A stretch of 64,000 nucleotides of DNA, from the NCBI RefSeq assembly GCF_005885605.1, contig NZ_SZVP01000002.1, positions 186,001 to 250,000 on the forward strand, read 5' to 3'. Shown piece after piece: positions 17,731 to 27,037 of the stretch. A model generated the notes under the pieces. That model was not told the origin of the DNA. It saw only the letters and a list, made by a program, of their open reading frames with translations, and made no database searches. The first letter of the stretch is position 1. Each line of letters starts with the position of its first letter. Both the position numbers and the translations under genes were made by a program. This stretch comes from Colwellia ponticola. GTDB lineage: Bacteria; Pseudomonadota; Gammaproteobacteria; Enterobacterales; Alteromonadaceae.

Positions 17731-19770
17731 TCAGCTTTTATTAAAAAGTTGTTGTAGCATCGTTAAATTAATCGGTTTAAGTAGCGAATTGCTCGCACCA
17801 AACCCGTCTAAATCTTGAGAAAATATTTTATGATCACTCACTATAGTAATCATGGCATCGGGGCTTTTAACTTTCAGCTCTGTACTTAACTCAAGACCAT
17901 TACCATCAGGTAAATTCATATCAACTAACATATATTGCCAGTTAGTATCCATAGTAATAATACATTGGGCTTGCTTAACATTGTGCGCTATTTGCACTTT
18001 TTTACCTAGGTTGTTAAGTAATAATGCGGTAACTTCTGCTGCCTCAATATCATCTTCAATAAGTAACACACGTTCAGCGGCGTTGTTATCAATATGCTTC
18101 TTATTAGCGGTACTATTATTTACGGTAATGTTATTAGGATTGTTATCTGCTTGTGCTGTTGCTTTAGTTATTGACCGAAAGCTTTGCGTGATAGCTGGGC
18201 GATTAATTAACTGCTTTGTAAGCTTTTGGTGTAACTCATGCTTATCTATAGGCTTAGCAACAACCTCATTGAAACCTAAATCGTAAAGCTCTTTTTGTAC
18301 GCCTTGCATCGTTGCTGCGGTTATCGCAATAATGGGGGTGGTAATATTCATCGTTCTTAATTTCGATATAGCTTTTTTGCCATCTAACACCGGCATATGA
18401 ATATCCATTAATACCACATCATAGGGGGTGTCAGATTGATAAGCAGACACTATTTTAGTGATAGCTTGCTGACCATTATTACCATAACTCACATCAAGAC
18501 CAAAAGATCGACAGGTGTAACCGATTAAGCGTCTAATATCATCAATATCATCAACAATGAGAACTTTCCCCGTTAACTTACTGAGTACTTGAGTGTTTAA
18601 TTTGTAGTCACTAGGCTTAAAGCTAAAGTTTTTTTGTTCTATATTATCGAGTTGTCCTGGGTCGATAGAGACAATAAATGTACTACCCACAGCTAAGGTT
18701 GATTCAACAGTAATAGAGCCACCCATATACTTGATTAGCTCACTACAAATAGATAAGCCCAACCCTGTCCCTTGCTCGCTTCGAGAGACTATATCTTGAA
18801 CTTGTTCAAAGGGTTTAAAAATGGTTGATAATAAGGTGTCAGGGATACCTACACCGGTATCAGTAATCGAGAAATACAGTAAAGTTTTATCACTGGGACT
18901 ATCTAAGTAAACGTCAATACTAACAGAACCTTGGTTAGTAAATTTTATCGCATTATCAATAATATTTATCAGTATTTGGCGTAACCTAAGTGTGTCTGCG
19001 GTAATTTGAACCGGTAATACAGAACGTGCGCTTAAGTGTAAGCTAAGGCCTTTATTTTGTGCGGCCATCGACATAAGCGTATAGACATCAGTAATAAAAC
19101 GCTCCAGAGAGAAGGTTTTGTTGTTAAGCTCAAATTTTCCTGCAGCAATTTTAGACAAGTCGAGTACGTTATTAAGTAGTCCCAATAAGTGATTACCGTT
19201 GTTTAATATAGTGGTTAATTCGGGCTGTATTTTTTTGTTGTTATCATCACTAAGTAGTAACTCAGTGTAACCAAGTATTGAAGTCAGTGGTGTCCGTAAC
19301 TCATGACTTAAATGTGCTAAAAATTTATCTTTAGAGCGACTTGTTGTTTCAGCTTTTATTCGCTCTAGACGTTTATTTTCAATATCTTTTCTGGCTAACG
19401 CGTAACGAATAGAGCGGTTAAAGAGAGTACTAGTTAGCTCAGATTTTACTAAGTAATCAACAGCACCGGCATCAAGTGCGCTATTATCTACTGCGGTATT
19501 TGTTTGTCCCGTTAGCATAATAATAGGTACAGTGCAGCCACCATTACTGGCTTGTTTAAGTACAGCTAAACCGTTTAAACCACCTAATTGATAGCCTAAT
19601 AAACAAATATTATGGGTATTTGTTTTTAACAAGGTTAATGCTTCATTTGAATTATCAACCCAGTCAATCGCAAAGTGGTGATTAGGCATTTGCTGAAGAT
19701 AGTCGCAAGTCAGAATATAATCATCTTCGTTATCTTCAACCAATAATATACGGGTAATTAATTTAGCCAT
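17731..19770 (-). CDS. hybrid histidine kinase: REC-HisKA-HATPase-REC-REC
   Basis: The protein has about 679 residues and no membrane segment. Domains in order are receiver 1 (about 6-120), HisKA with the phospho-acceptor HELRTPLTS (about 150-215), HATPase with N box NIIDNAIKF, DTGVGIP and GTGLGLSI (about 255-375), receiver 2 (about 403-525, Asp in VLMDIHMP) and receiver 3 (about 560-675, Asp in MLVDMNLP). Receiver 1 has Gly at the phospho-acceptor position (residue 59, GGC at 19594-19596). The ATG at 19770, preceded by GTAGG, is preferred over the upstream ATG at 19785. There is no DNA-binding domain and no adjacent regulator, so its pathway is unknown. Confidence 0.85.
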   Translation of the reverse strand: MAKLITRILLVEDNEDDYILTCDYLQQMPNHHFAIDWVDNSNEALTLLKTNTHNICLLGYQLGGLNGLAVLKQASNGGCTVPIIMLTGQTNTAVDNSALDAGAVDYLVKSELTSTLFNRSIRYALARKDIENKRLERIKAETTSRSKDKFLAHLSHELRTPLTSILGYTELLLSDDNNKKIQPELTTILNNGNHLLGLLNNVLDLSKIAAGKFELNNKTFSLERFITDVYTLMSMAAQNKGLSLHLSARSVLPVQITADTLRLRQILINIIDNAIKFTNQGSVSIDVYLDSPSDKTLLYFSITDTGVGIPDTLLSTIFKPFEQVQDIVSRSEQGTGLGLSICSELIKYMGGSITVESTLAVGSTFIVSIDPGQLDNIEQKNFSFKPSDYKLNTQVLSKLTGKVLIVDDIDDIRRLIGYTCRSFGLDVSYGNNGQQAITKIVSAYQSDTPYDVVLMDIHMPVLDGKKAISKLRTMNITTPIIAITAATMQGVQKELYDLGFNEVVAKPIDKHELHQKLTKQLINRPAITQSFRSITKATAQADNNPNNITVNNSTANKKHIDNNAAERVLLIEDDIEAAEVTALLLNNLGKKVQIAHNVKQAQCIITMDTNWQYMLVDMNLPDGNGLELSTELKVKSPDAMITIVSDHKIFSQDLDGFGASNSLLKPINLTMLQQLFNKS

Positions 19771-19821
19771 AGCTTGCCTACTCATTGTTACGGTTTATGT
19801 GTGTGGATTTTTAAAATAAAG

Positions 19822-20406
19822 TTATGCCATCAAAGAAAGCGCCCATGCGCCAAGCACTATAATCGTTAAGCCAATTATGGTTTTGGTTTTATGTTGACTT
19901 ATTATACGTTCAGCTTGATTACCTGCGTAATACACCACAATGGCCAAACCAAAATAACGAATAGAACGAGAAATAGCCGAGGCGATTAAGAATAACGTCA
20001 GTGAGTATTTGGTTGCACCCGCAGCAAGCATGGCGATTTGAAAAGGAATAGGCACAATACCTAGCGTGATCACAAACCAAAACCCTTGTTCGTGCATTTT
20101 TTGTTTAACATTTTCAAATTGTTCAGCGCTAAAAAAGTTGTTAATAACCCAATTACCCACGGTCTCAAATAAATAATAACCTAAGGCATAACCCAATAAT
20201 GCACCCAGAATACAGCCTACTGTCGCCATTAGCGCAATAAGCCATAACTTTTCACGGCGTGCTTGCATTAAAGGGACTAATATCGCCTCTAAAGGAATGG
20301 GTACTATGGTGGATTCTAAAAATGATGCGATCGTAATGCCACTAAGCATATGTTTTGATTTTATAAACTGGCGTGTTTTTTGTTTTAGTTTGTGTTGAAT
20401 GACCAT
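19822..20406 (-). CDS. YqaA-family (DedA/VTT-like) membrane protein
   Basis: About 194 residues with four to five hydrophobic segments. The N-terminal reentrant-loop motif (SFLESTIVPIPLEAILVPLM) and a second one (LGIVPIPFQIAML) are typical of the VTT/DedA superfamily, whose members act as lipid flippases or proton-dependent transporters. YqaA itself has no firm function. The ATG at 20406 has AAAGGAC upstream and is preferred to the ATG at 20421. It lies 51 bases from the kinase start in the same direction, so co-transcription is possible. Confidence 0.8.
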   Translation of the reverse strand: MVIQHKLKQKTRQFIKSKHMLSGITIASFLESTIVPIPLEAILVPLMQARREKLWLIALMATVGCILGALLGYALGYYLFETVGNWVINNFFSAEQFENVKQKMHEQGFWFVITLGIVPIPFQIAMLAAGATKYSLTLFLIASAISRSIRYFGLAIVVYYAGNQAERIISQHKTKTIIGLTIIVLGAWALSLMA

Positions 20407-20834
20407 TGAGCGTCCTTTCATTTTACTTTCGTTTCATTGTTATTATGGGTATTAAAATTTTACGTTAAGTGGGCGTATATTGTCTGGTGCTATTGTATAG
20501 CCTAATTGTTATGGAGACTCTTTGGTTGAACATATATCAGTTGTTGAAGATAAATTACGTCAAACGGTTAGCACCTCATTAGAAATCATGGCGGATAAGT
20601 AAGGTTAGCAACTTCATTTACTGCGAGCTCAATTACTGGTGCTTCGAGTCATGCTTCATCAAGTAAACTTCACGCATCAGCTTCAACACGGGTATCATTT
20701 TTATTAAAATTTTTTAGTAGTGTTATTTTACGGTCTAATGATATTTAGAGAATGACAGTACTTTAATTGATTACTGACTCAGCGAAAATGTTTATTTTAA
20801 GCTGTAAGGTTAAAAGGGTTGTTGAAAGTGGGCG
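20407..20834. other. gene-poor gap upstream of yqaA
   Basis: I see no supportable gene here. A short open frame around 20523-20603 (plus strand, reading LVEHISVVEDKLRQTV before a stop) may be a decayed fragment, but it has no proper start and no family I can name. Confidence 0.3.
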
Positions 20835-20871
20835 AAAAAAATGCCGAACAGTTATTACCCGTTCGGCATTT
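20835..20871 (-). terminator. intrinsic terminator of the TonB-dependent receptor gene
   Basis: On the minus strand AAATGCCGAAC pairs with GTTCGGCATTT (11 bp), followed by a seven-T run. It lies 35 bases after the receptor stop codon. Confidence 0.85.
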
Positions 20872-20905
20872 ATCATTTATTTTATTGTTTTTTAATGAAG
20901 GTTAA

Positions 20906-23233
20906 CTAAAACTCAAAGCTAACATCTACGCCATAAGTTGCTGGAGCACCGTAGGTTTGTGCATTATACATACCGAAATTAGCACCATGGACTACGTAAT
21001 CTTCATCGGCAATGTTTTTGCCCCAAAGCGATACTTTAAGACTTGAACGGTCGCCAACTTGGATATCAGATAACGTTAAACGGGCATTAAGTAGTTCATA
21101 GCTATCACCGATTAGACTTGGATCTGTTAAATTATACTGAAATTCATCAACCATGACATAGTCGGTATGTAAAGTAAGATCACCAAACTCTAATTCAGCT
21201 ATTGTCCAGCTCATGGCTAAAGATGCTGAGTAATTGCTTGTATCAGATATGTCATCTTCAGAGTAATCAGTATCTATATAACCGAAGCTGGCGGTGAAAA
21301 ATAGACTGTCAGTGGCGGCAAAATTGGCATCTACTTCAAAGCCAATACTCTTTGATTTACCGGTATTAATTGAACGACGAACTCTATCCTGACCTATTAC
21401 AGTCTTTTGTAGGTTAGTATTGTCATTTAAAAATACAGCGGAGTTAAGCATTAAGCGGTCTTCAAATAGCATGGCTTTAACACCAAACTCATAAGCAGTG
21501 GTATCTTCAGGATCAGCAGGTGTAAGCGAACCTTCGTAATTAGCTTGCCCTTGGTTTGCAGGGTCAAGGTAAGCAAACCTTTCTACTGCACCTGGGTTAT
21601 AAACACCTGCGGCATAACCTTGTGAGATACTGGTATAAACTGTTAGGTTTTGGTCGAATACATAATTAAATAATAATGAGCCGACTGTTTTTGACCAATC
21701 TTCTTTTGCCGTAATGTCTTCTCTTAACATAGCATCATTTGCGGCACGCTGAGTTAATGATCTTTCATCTTCGGTGTAGCGTATGCCGGCAACAACATTA
21801 AGTTCATCAGTTAATTTGTAATCAACATTAAAGAATAACGCAGTAGAATCGGCCGTTACACTATAGAATGTCCCCCAAGGTAATGGGTCGGTGAATAAAA
21901 GGTTAGCAGTAGCTGATGCTGGAATGCTTATACTCCACGGGTTATCTTCTTCACCTTCTTCAGTGAAGTAGTAATAACCTGCTACATATTTTAAATCACC
22001 TCCTAAGAATTCACCTAACAGTTGAAACTCTTGTGATGTTTGGTTTTGAGACTTTGTCCCTGTATAGTGAAAAGCAGGAATAGCGATAGTGTCAGAATTG
22101 TCATAGGCGGTTGCAAAATAAGCGCCGCCATCGGTATCCGCCCCTTCATTCAAATCTGAATCGTAACTACGATAAGAGCTAATAGATTTAAGCGTATGAT
22201 TGTCAGAAAAGTCCCATTCAAAGGTTAGGTTGTGACCTTCAATATCAACATATTCACGACCTTGATTATCTAATTCAAATTCGGTTTGACGGCTTGAGTC
22301 ATGTTCATTAGCTGCCATCATGGCAAAGACATTACCCGCATAGGGTTTTCCTGTCGCGACATTGACCGTTGTAGAGGCATTAGTAAATTGCGGGCGTACA
22401 TTACTTATTTGTACGGGAATAGATACCGAGCTGCCATCGGTATTATCATAGCTGTAATCTACCGTAAAAGTTTCACCGGCATAACGCAGTGCTACACGCA
22501 CTGCATCAACCTCTTCAGCGCCCAAATCTTTTTCCTTTGCTCCTGCAAAGGTATTGGTTGCCCAGCCGTCATGACCCCCGGTCATATAAGTGAGTCGTGC
22601 CGTTAAGTTACCGAAAGCGCCAGTATCAATAGAGGTTGTTGAGTTAAATTCGTTATTTGAACCCACAGTAAATTTTTGTTTAAATTCAAAATCATCAGAC
22701 GGCTTAGTGGTCACTAAATTCAACGCACCACCGGTGGTGTTTTTACCCCAAAGTGTTCCTTGTGGGCCACGTAAAACTTCCATACGCTCTAAATCAACAA
22801 TATTAAAAATAGCGCCGGCGTTACGGGCTAAATAAACACCATCTAAATAAATACCCACCTTAGGGTCAATAGCTAAGGAAGGCTCTGCTGTGCCTAAACC
22901 TCGAATATTCATCCCCACGTTAAAGGCACTACCAATGGGGGCAAAAACTTGCAGGTTAGGTGAGAGGCTATTTACATCACTGATGTTTTCAATACCACGA
23001 TTTTCAAGTGACTCAGCGTTAAAGGCAGTAATGGCAATGGGTGTTTCTTGCAATGTACTAACACGTTTTTGCGCAGTAACAGAAATACGTTCAACACCTT
23101 TACTGTGATCCTCTGTTACTGCAGCTTGTTCTTCGGCCGCCAATACCTGACCAGAAATAGCGCATGCAACAGCAAAAGCTAAGGGTTTAATTCTTATATT
23201 GGATGCTAACTTATTATTATCATTAATATTCAT
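20906..23233 (-). CDS. TonB-dependent outer-membrane receptor, probably for steroids
   Basis: About 775 residues: a signal peptide (cleavage after VLA near residue 33), a TonB-box region near VERISVTAQKR, a plug domain (IRGLG, GVYLARN, LRGPQGTLWGKNTTGGALN; about 60-170) and a 22-strand barrel ending in Phe (VSFEF). The ATG at 23233 has AGGA upstream; a further ATG at 23281 only adds an unlikely extension. The receptor imports a large substrate across the outer membrane at the cost of TonB energy. Its place beside hsaA and kshB, and a regulon-like dyad upstream, suggest a steroid. Substrate is inferred, not read from sequence. Confidence 0.88.
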   Translation of the reverse strand: MNINDNNKLASNIRIKPLAFAVACAISGQVLAAEEQAAVTEDHSKGVERISVTAQKRVSTLQETPIAITAFNAESLENRGIENISDVNSLSPNLQVFAPIGSAFNVGMNIRGLGTAEPSLAIDPKVGIYLDGVYLARNAGAIFNIVDLERMEVLRGPQGTLWGKNTTGGALNLVTTKPSDDFEFKQKFTVGSNNEFNSTTSIDTGAFGNLTARLTYMTGGHDGWATNTFAGAKEKDLGAEEVDAVRVALRYAGETFTVDYSYDNTDGSSVSIPVQISNVRPQFTNASTTVNVATGKPYAGNVFAMMAANEHDSSRQTEFELDNQGREYVDIEGHNLTFEWDFSDNHTLKSISSYRSYDSDLNEGADTDGGAYFATAYDNSDTIAIPAFHYTGTKSQNQTSQEFQLLGEFLGGDLKYVAGYYYFTEEGEEDNPWSISIPASATANLLFTDPLPWGTFYSVTADSTALFFNVDYKLTDELNVVAGIRYTEDERSLTQRAANDAMLREDITAKEDWSKTVGSLLFNYVFDQNLTVYTSISQGYAAGVYNPGAVERFAYLDPANQGQANYEGSLTPADPEDTTAYEFGVKAMLFEDRLMLNSAVFLNDNTNLQKTVIGQDRVRRSINTGKSKSIGFEVDANFAATDSLFFTASFGYIDTDYSEDDISDTSNYSASLAMSWTIAELEFGDLTLHTDYVMVDEFQYNLTDPSLIGDSYELLNARLTLSDIQVGDRSSLKVSLWGKNIADEDYVVHGANFGMYNAQTYGAPATYGVDVSFEF

Positions 23234-23423
23234 GCCAGTTCCTATGATGGGTCTAATTATTTTATTTTTAGTTCTAAGCATTTTGTTGTTACAACGTTCC
23301 TTTTTAGTAGTTAAAATTATTTTATAAAAAGGTAAATACTTAAAAATTTTTATTTACACTGTTGTTTTTTTAACGCCTAATTTTTAAACGCCTATTGAAA
23401 GTATCGAGAAGTGATGGTTTGAG

Positions 23424-23439
23424 CATCACGCATTTGGAC
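23424..23439 (+). promoter_or_regulatory. candidate steroid-regulon dyad, weak copy
   Basis: CATCACGCATTTGGAC matches 12 of 16 positions of the CATCGTCCATTTAGAC element. It lies about 190 bases upstream of the receptor start codon. Confidence 0.35.
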
Positions 23440-23517
23440 TAGTAGTAAATAGTGGTAAATAATTCCATCAAAATAGAGCTGTTGCTCTTAACCTAGCAAG
23501 AGCAACAAAGCCTAGAG

Positions 23518-24342
23518 TTAGCCGTTAATAGCTTTTTCAATAGCCAAGGCTTGCGCATTGATGGTACGCATTTGATAATTTTTAGCACTAGCATCTGTTG
23601 CTAGCCATACTAAAACAGCAGCAGGTACCTCAGGTGCAGCACTACAATTGCTCAAAGCTAAAACGCCTTTATCGCCAATAGTCGCTTGTAATGTTTCAGT
23701 AAGCGTGACGCCAGGGTTAACAGTGAATGCTTGTATTCCTTGGTCGCCTAGTTCTCGACTTAGTACGCCAGACAAACGAGAGACTGCCGCTTTACCCGCA
23801 CCATAGCCATAGCCCCATCCACCCTTATTTGCTGCAAAAGGAGGATCCATTTCTCCAGCACCAGAGGTAATATTAATCACCACCCCTTCGCCTTGTTCGA
23901 GCATGGTAGGCATCAATTTACGCGTTAATATGAAGGGAGCTAAAAGATAGCCTTGAGCGACACGCTGAAGAGTTTCAGGTTGCAACTCCATGAAGGTATG
24001 ATTAATATCAGCGCCTTGGTAGATAGCATTATTGATTAATACATCCACTCGGCCATAGTGGTCTACTACCTGTTGTGCGGCATTAATCACCGAATCACTA
24101 TCGAGTAAATCCATGCCTATCACCAACACCTTCGCGCCTAGTTCTTCTGCTGCAGCTGCGGTTGCATTGAGTGAACCAGCAAGTGGTTGACCATCAGCTT
24201 TACGGACACTATGGTCGAAAGTGTCACCGCTGGTTACCGTTCTAGCACTAATGGCTATATCAAAACCAGCACCAGCAAAAGCGATGGCCGTCGCTCGTCC
24301 AATTCCCCGGCTAGCACCAGTAATAAATGCGATTTTTTTCAT
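23518..24342 (-). CDS. short-chain dehydrogenase/reductase
   Basis: A 274-residue classical SDR with cofactor motif TGASRGIG, NN-box (LINNA), an active-site Ser region (INITSGAGE) and Y-GAG-K catalytic residues in YGAGKAAV. It has an unusual insertion after the second strand (about residues 38-62, FDHSVRKADGQPLAG). It would oxidise or reduce a hydroxyl or keto group with NAD(P). The neighbours suggest a hydroxysteroid substrate. It is divergent from hsaA. Confidence 0.85.
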   Translation of the reverse strand: MKKIAFITGASRGIGRATAIAFAGAGFDIAISARTVTSGDTFDHSVRKADGQPLAGSLNATAAAAEELGAKVLVIGMDLLDSDSVINAAQQVVDHYGRVDVLINNAIYQGADINHTFMELQPETLQRVAQGYLLAPFILTRKLMPTMLEQGEGVVINITSGAGEMDPPFAANKGGWGYGYGAGKAAVSRLSGVLSRELGDQGIQAFTVNPGVTLTETLQATIGDKGVLALSNCSAAPEVPAAVLVWLATDASAKNYQMRTINAQALAIEKAING

Positions 24343-24505
24343 TACAGCCTCATTTTGTTATGTTCAATAATTAATTTAATGAGGTTATTTTAGTCGCTGC
24401 TATATCAGCAGCAACCTTTGTTTGGACTAACATCCCTGCTCAGTTAAGGGGTAAATTAATGTTATTCCTCCCATCAAGAGTACTGATAAGGCACCTAATG
24501 ACTTA

Positions 24506-24521
24506 GTCCGTATTGACGATG
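24506..24521 (-). promoter_or_regulatory. candidate steroid-regulon dyad before hsaA
   Basis: Read on the minus strand this is CATCGTCAATACGGAC, with the GTC-N6-GAC core intact. It lies 99 bases upstream of the hsaA start and between the two divergent genes. Confidence 0.5.
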
Positions 24522-24619
24522 AGGGCGGGCGGGGATTATGAAAATCTCATAGGTAGTTAAGCGGTTGAGTAGTGTTAACCAGCTTGAATAGTAAAATAAC
24601 CTCACAAAGGATAACTACC

Positions 24620-25840
24620 ATGAGTGTTCCACATAAAATTGATATTACAGGTATCGCTGATGATTTTCTTACACCAGAAGCAACTCGTCTAATAGAAGCT
24701 GCAGAACAACTGGTCCCTAATTTACTTGAACGTGCGCAAGCTACCGATGAAGCAGGTAGAATATCTGATGACACGGTAAGAGAAATGACTGATGCAGGTT
24801 TGTTCCGTGTTTTACAACCTAAGCGCTGGGGCGGCTATGAACTTGACCCGCGTGTATTTTACATTATTCAAATGACTCTAGCACAAGGTTGTATGTCAAC
24901 AGCTTGGATATACGGTGTTATTGGTGTGCATAACTGGCAAATAGGATTATTTGATGAAAAAGCACAAGTTGAAGTGTTAGGTGAAGACTCAGCAACATTA
25001 ATCGCTTCTACTTATATGCCTGTTGGTAAAGTTGAAGCCGTTGATGGTGGCTTTACTTTCTCTGGTCGGTGGGGTTTCTCAAGCGGTGTTGAGCACTGTG
25101 AATGGATTTTCTTAGGTGGCTTAGTGCCTAAATCACCTGATAGTAAAGAGTTAGAACATAGAACCTTCTTATTACCTAAGTCAGATTTTGACATTGTAAA
25201 AAATTGGGATGTACACGGACTTCGTGGTACAGGTAGTCATGATATTGTTGTCAAAGGTGCTTTTGTCCCTGAGTATCGTACCCATCAAACCAATGATTAC
25301 AGTGACGCCGCCTGTAAAGGTCGTGCTATTAACGACAATCCTTTATATAAAATTCCCTTTGTACAAATCTTTCAACGAGCAGTCTCTACCGCTTGTATTG
25401 GTGCACTTGACGGGGCAATTAAAGGATTTCGTCAACGTTGTGAAGAACATGTTGGCAAGCACGGTGCGAAAACAGCAGAAGATGTCAATGCTCAAATGGC
25501 CGTCACCGAAGCCATGATGACGAGCGACCAATTAAAGTTGGTTTTATTTAGAAACTTTGCCGAAGTGGTTAAATACACTAACCGAGGTGAATTAATGCCT
25601 GTTGAAGCGCGTCTGTTACATCGAGCACAATCAGCTTCTGTATCTAAGCTAGCAGCAGAAAAAGTGAGTGAGATATTACGTGCTTGTGCCGCTTCTGGCT
25701 TATACCGTAGTAATCCCATTGAAAGAACTTTCCGTGATTTACATCAGGCTAGAGGTCATATCGCTAATAATGCTGACGCTTATATGCGTGCACATGGCAC
25801 TGTGATGTTAGGTTTACCTAATGCAGATCCGTTTGTATAA
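24620..25840 (+). CDS. hsaA: HsaA-like flavin-dependent 3-HSA hydroxylase, oxygenase component
   Basis: 406 residues with the acyl-CoA-dehydrogenase fold of group D flavin monooxygenases. Segments closely match actinobacterial HsaA: LQPKRWGGYELDP, GVIGVHNWQIGLFDEKAQ, RWGFSSGVEHCEW and LRGTGSHDIVV. HsaA, called TesA2 in Comamonas, hydroxylates 3-hydroxy-9,10-seconandrostatriene-dione (3-HSA) at C4 using reduced flavin, giving the catechol cut by HsaC. The ATG at 24620 is preceded by AAAGGA; an upstream in-frame start at 24572 has no ribosome site. The usual flavin reductase gene hsaB is not next to it; kshB follows instead. Confidence 0.88.
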   Translation: MSVPHKIDITGIADDFLTPEATRLIEAAEQLVPNLLERAQATDEAGRISDDTVREMTDAGLFRVLQPKRWGGYELDPRVFYIIQMTLAQGCMSTAWIYGVIGVHNWQIGLFDEKAQVEVLGEDSATLIASTYMPVGKVEAVDGGFTFSGRWGFSSGVEHCEWIFLGGLVPKSPDSKELEHRTFLLPKSDFDIVKNWDVHGLRGTGSHDIVVKGAFVPEYRTHQTNDYSDAACKGRAINDNPLYKIPFVQIFQRAVSTACIGALDGAIKGFRQRCEEHVGKHGAKTAEDVNAQMAVTEAMMTSDQLKLVLFRNFAEVVKYTNRGELMPVEARLLHRAQSASVSKLAAEKVSEILRACAASGLYRSNPIERTFRDLHQARGHIANNADAYMRAHGTVMLGLPNADPFV

Positions 25841-25854
25841 ACTGAGGGGTTTTT

Positions 25855-26940
25855 ATGTCAAGTAGTCGCTATAATAAACTCAAAGTGATTGAAGTAATAA
25901 AAGAAACTTCTGATGCGCATTCTATATTGTTTGATTTACCCGCTTCTTTAATTGAGCAATATAGTTACCAGCCAGGGCAGTTTGTTACCTTAAAACTGCC
26001 TTACGAAGATGGCTTCTTGCCACGATGTTATTCAATGTCTAGCACTCCGACACTTGATGTTGGGTTAAGAGTGACGGTTAAGCGAGTACCTGACGGGCGT
26101 GGGTCCAACTGGATATGCGACAACCTTGTTACTGGTAGTGAAATAGAAGTGATGAGGCCCTCAGGGCTATTTGTCCCCAAAGACCTAGCCGAAGACCACC
26201 TGCTATGTGCAGGTGGTAGTGGTGTTACACCAGTACTTTCAATTTTACGTCATGTGTTAACGCATGGTACCGGTAAAGTACGATTTATTTACGCTAATCG
26301 TGATGAATCATCGGTTATTTTTAAAGACGTAATAAAAGCGTTATCGGCACAATACCCACAGAGACTTGAAGTTATTCACTTGCTCGATTCACTGCAAGGT
26401 ATTCCGTCCCTTTCATTATTAACCTCACTGGCTGAGGGGATGCAACAGGGTAGGGCGTTTATTTGTGGCCCTGGCCCTTTCATGGATGCGATGGAAAAGG
26501 CTGCTCAACAAGCTAAATTTCCTGATAGCCGTATTCACATTGAACGTTTTGTTAGCGCTGCTCCGGTGAAGTCACCGGCAGTTAACGCAGAACAAATCGC
26601 GAGTGTAGAAGCTATCGTGGTAAGTCAAGCACAGCCTACACTTGTTGTTGATAATGCTGATTTACCCAGTGCAACCATATTACTTGAACTCGATGGTGAG
26701 CATCATGTTATTTCGTGTGAATCTGGACAGACAGTGCTTGATGCCGCTGAAAAAAACGGTATCGAATTACCTTACTCTTGTCGAGAAGGCATGTGTGCTT
26801 CATGTATGTGTGAAGTCATTGAAGGTAATGTCAAACTCAATAATAACGACGTGCTAGATGAAAGAGACCTTGCCAATAACTTAACATTAAGTTGTCAAGC
26901 GGTACCACTGACTGCTGAAGTTAAGCTTAAATATACTTAA
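25855..26940 (+). CDS. kshB: KshB-like 3-ketosteroid 9alpha-hydroxylase reductase
   Basis: 361 residues: FAD-binding domain (about 1-110; RCYSMSSTP), NAD domain (about 115-235; AGGSGVTPVLSILR, CGPGPFMDAME) and a C-terminal plant-type [2Fe-2S] domain (about 275-361; CREGMCASCMC plus a distal Cys). Domain order and many blocks match KshB, which passes NADH electrons to the Rieske oxygenase KshA that opens ring B. KshA is not in the window. The gene is 14 bases after hsaA, so both belong to one transcript. A reductase of the related phenylacetate or phthalate type is the main alternative. Confidence 0.82.
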   Translation: MSSSRYNKLKVIEVIKETSDAHSILFDLPASLIEQYSYQPGQFVTLKLPYEDGFLPRCYSMSSTPTLDVGLRVTVKRVPDGRGSNWICDNLVTGSEIEVMRPSGLFVPKDLAEDHLLCAGGSGVTPVLSILRHVLTHGTGKVRFIYANRDESSVIFKDVIKALSAQYPQRLEVIHLLDSLQGIPSLSLLTSLAEGMQQGRAFICGPGPFMDAMEKAAQQAKFPDSRIHIERFVSAAPVKSPAVNAEQIASVEAIVVSQAQPTLVVDNADLPSATILLELDGEHHVISCESGQTVLDAAEKNGIELPYSCREGMCASCMCEVIEGNVKLNNNDVLDERDLANNLTLSCQAVPLTAEVKLKYT

Positions 26941-27037
26941 TAAAAACACCTAATATCAACTAAACGCTACCGTGCGTTACAACCACTTCTTCTTCACGTA
27001 CAGCACTGTTGTACTTTACAGACATAAGGATTAAGCA

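Noticed and set aside
20523..20603. Possible BolA-like gene fragment
   Set aside because: Resemblance of about 15 residues, no start or ribosome site, early stop; too weak to name.
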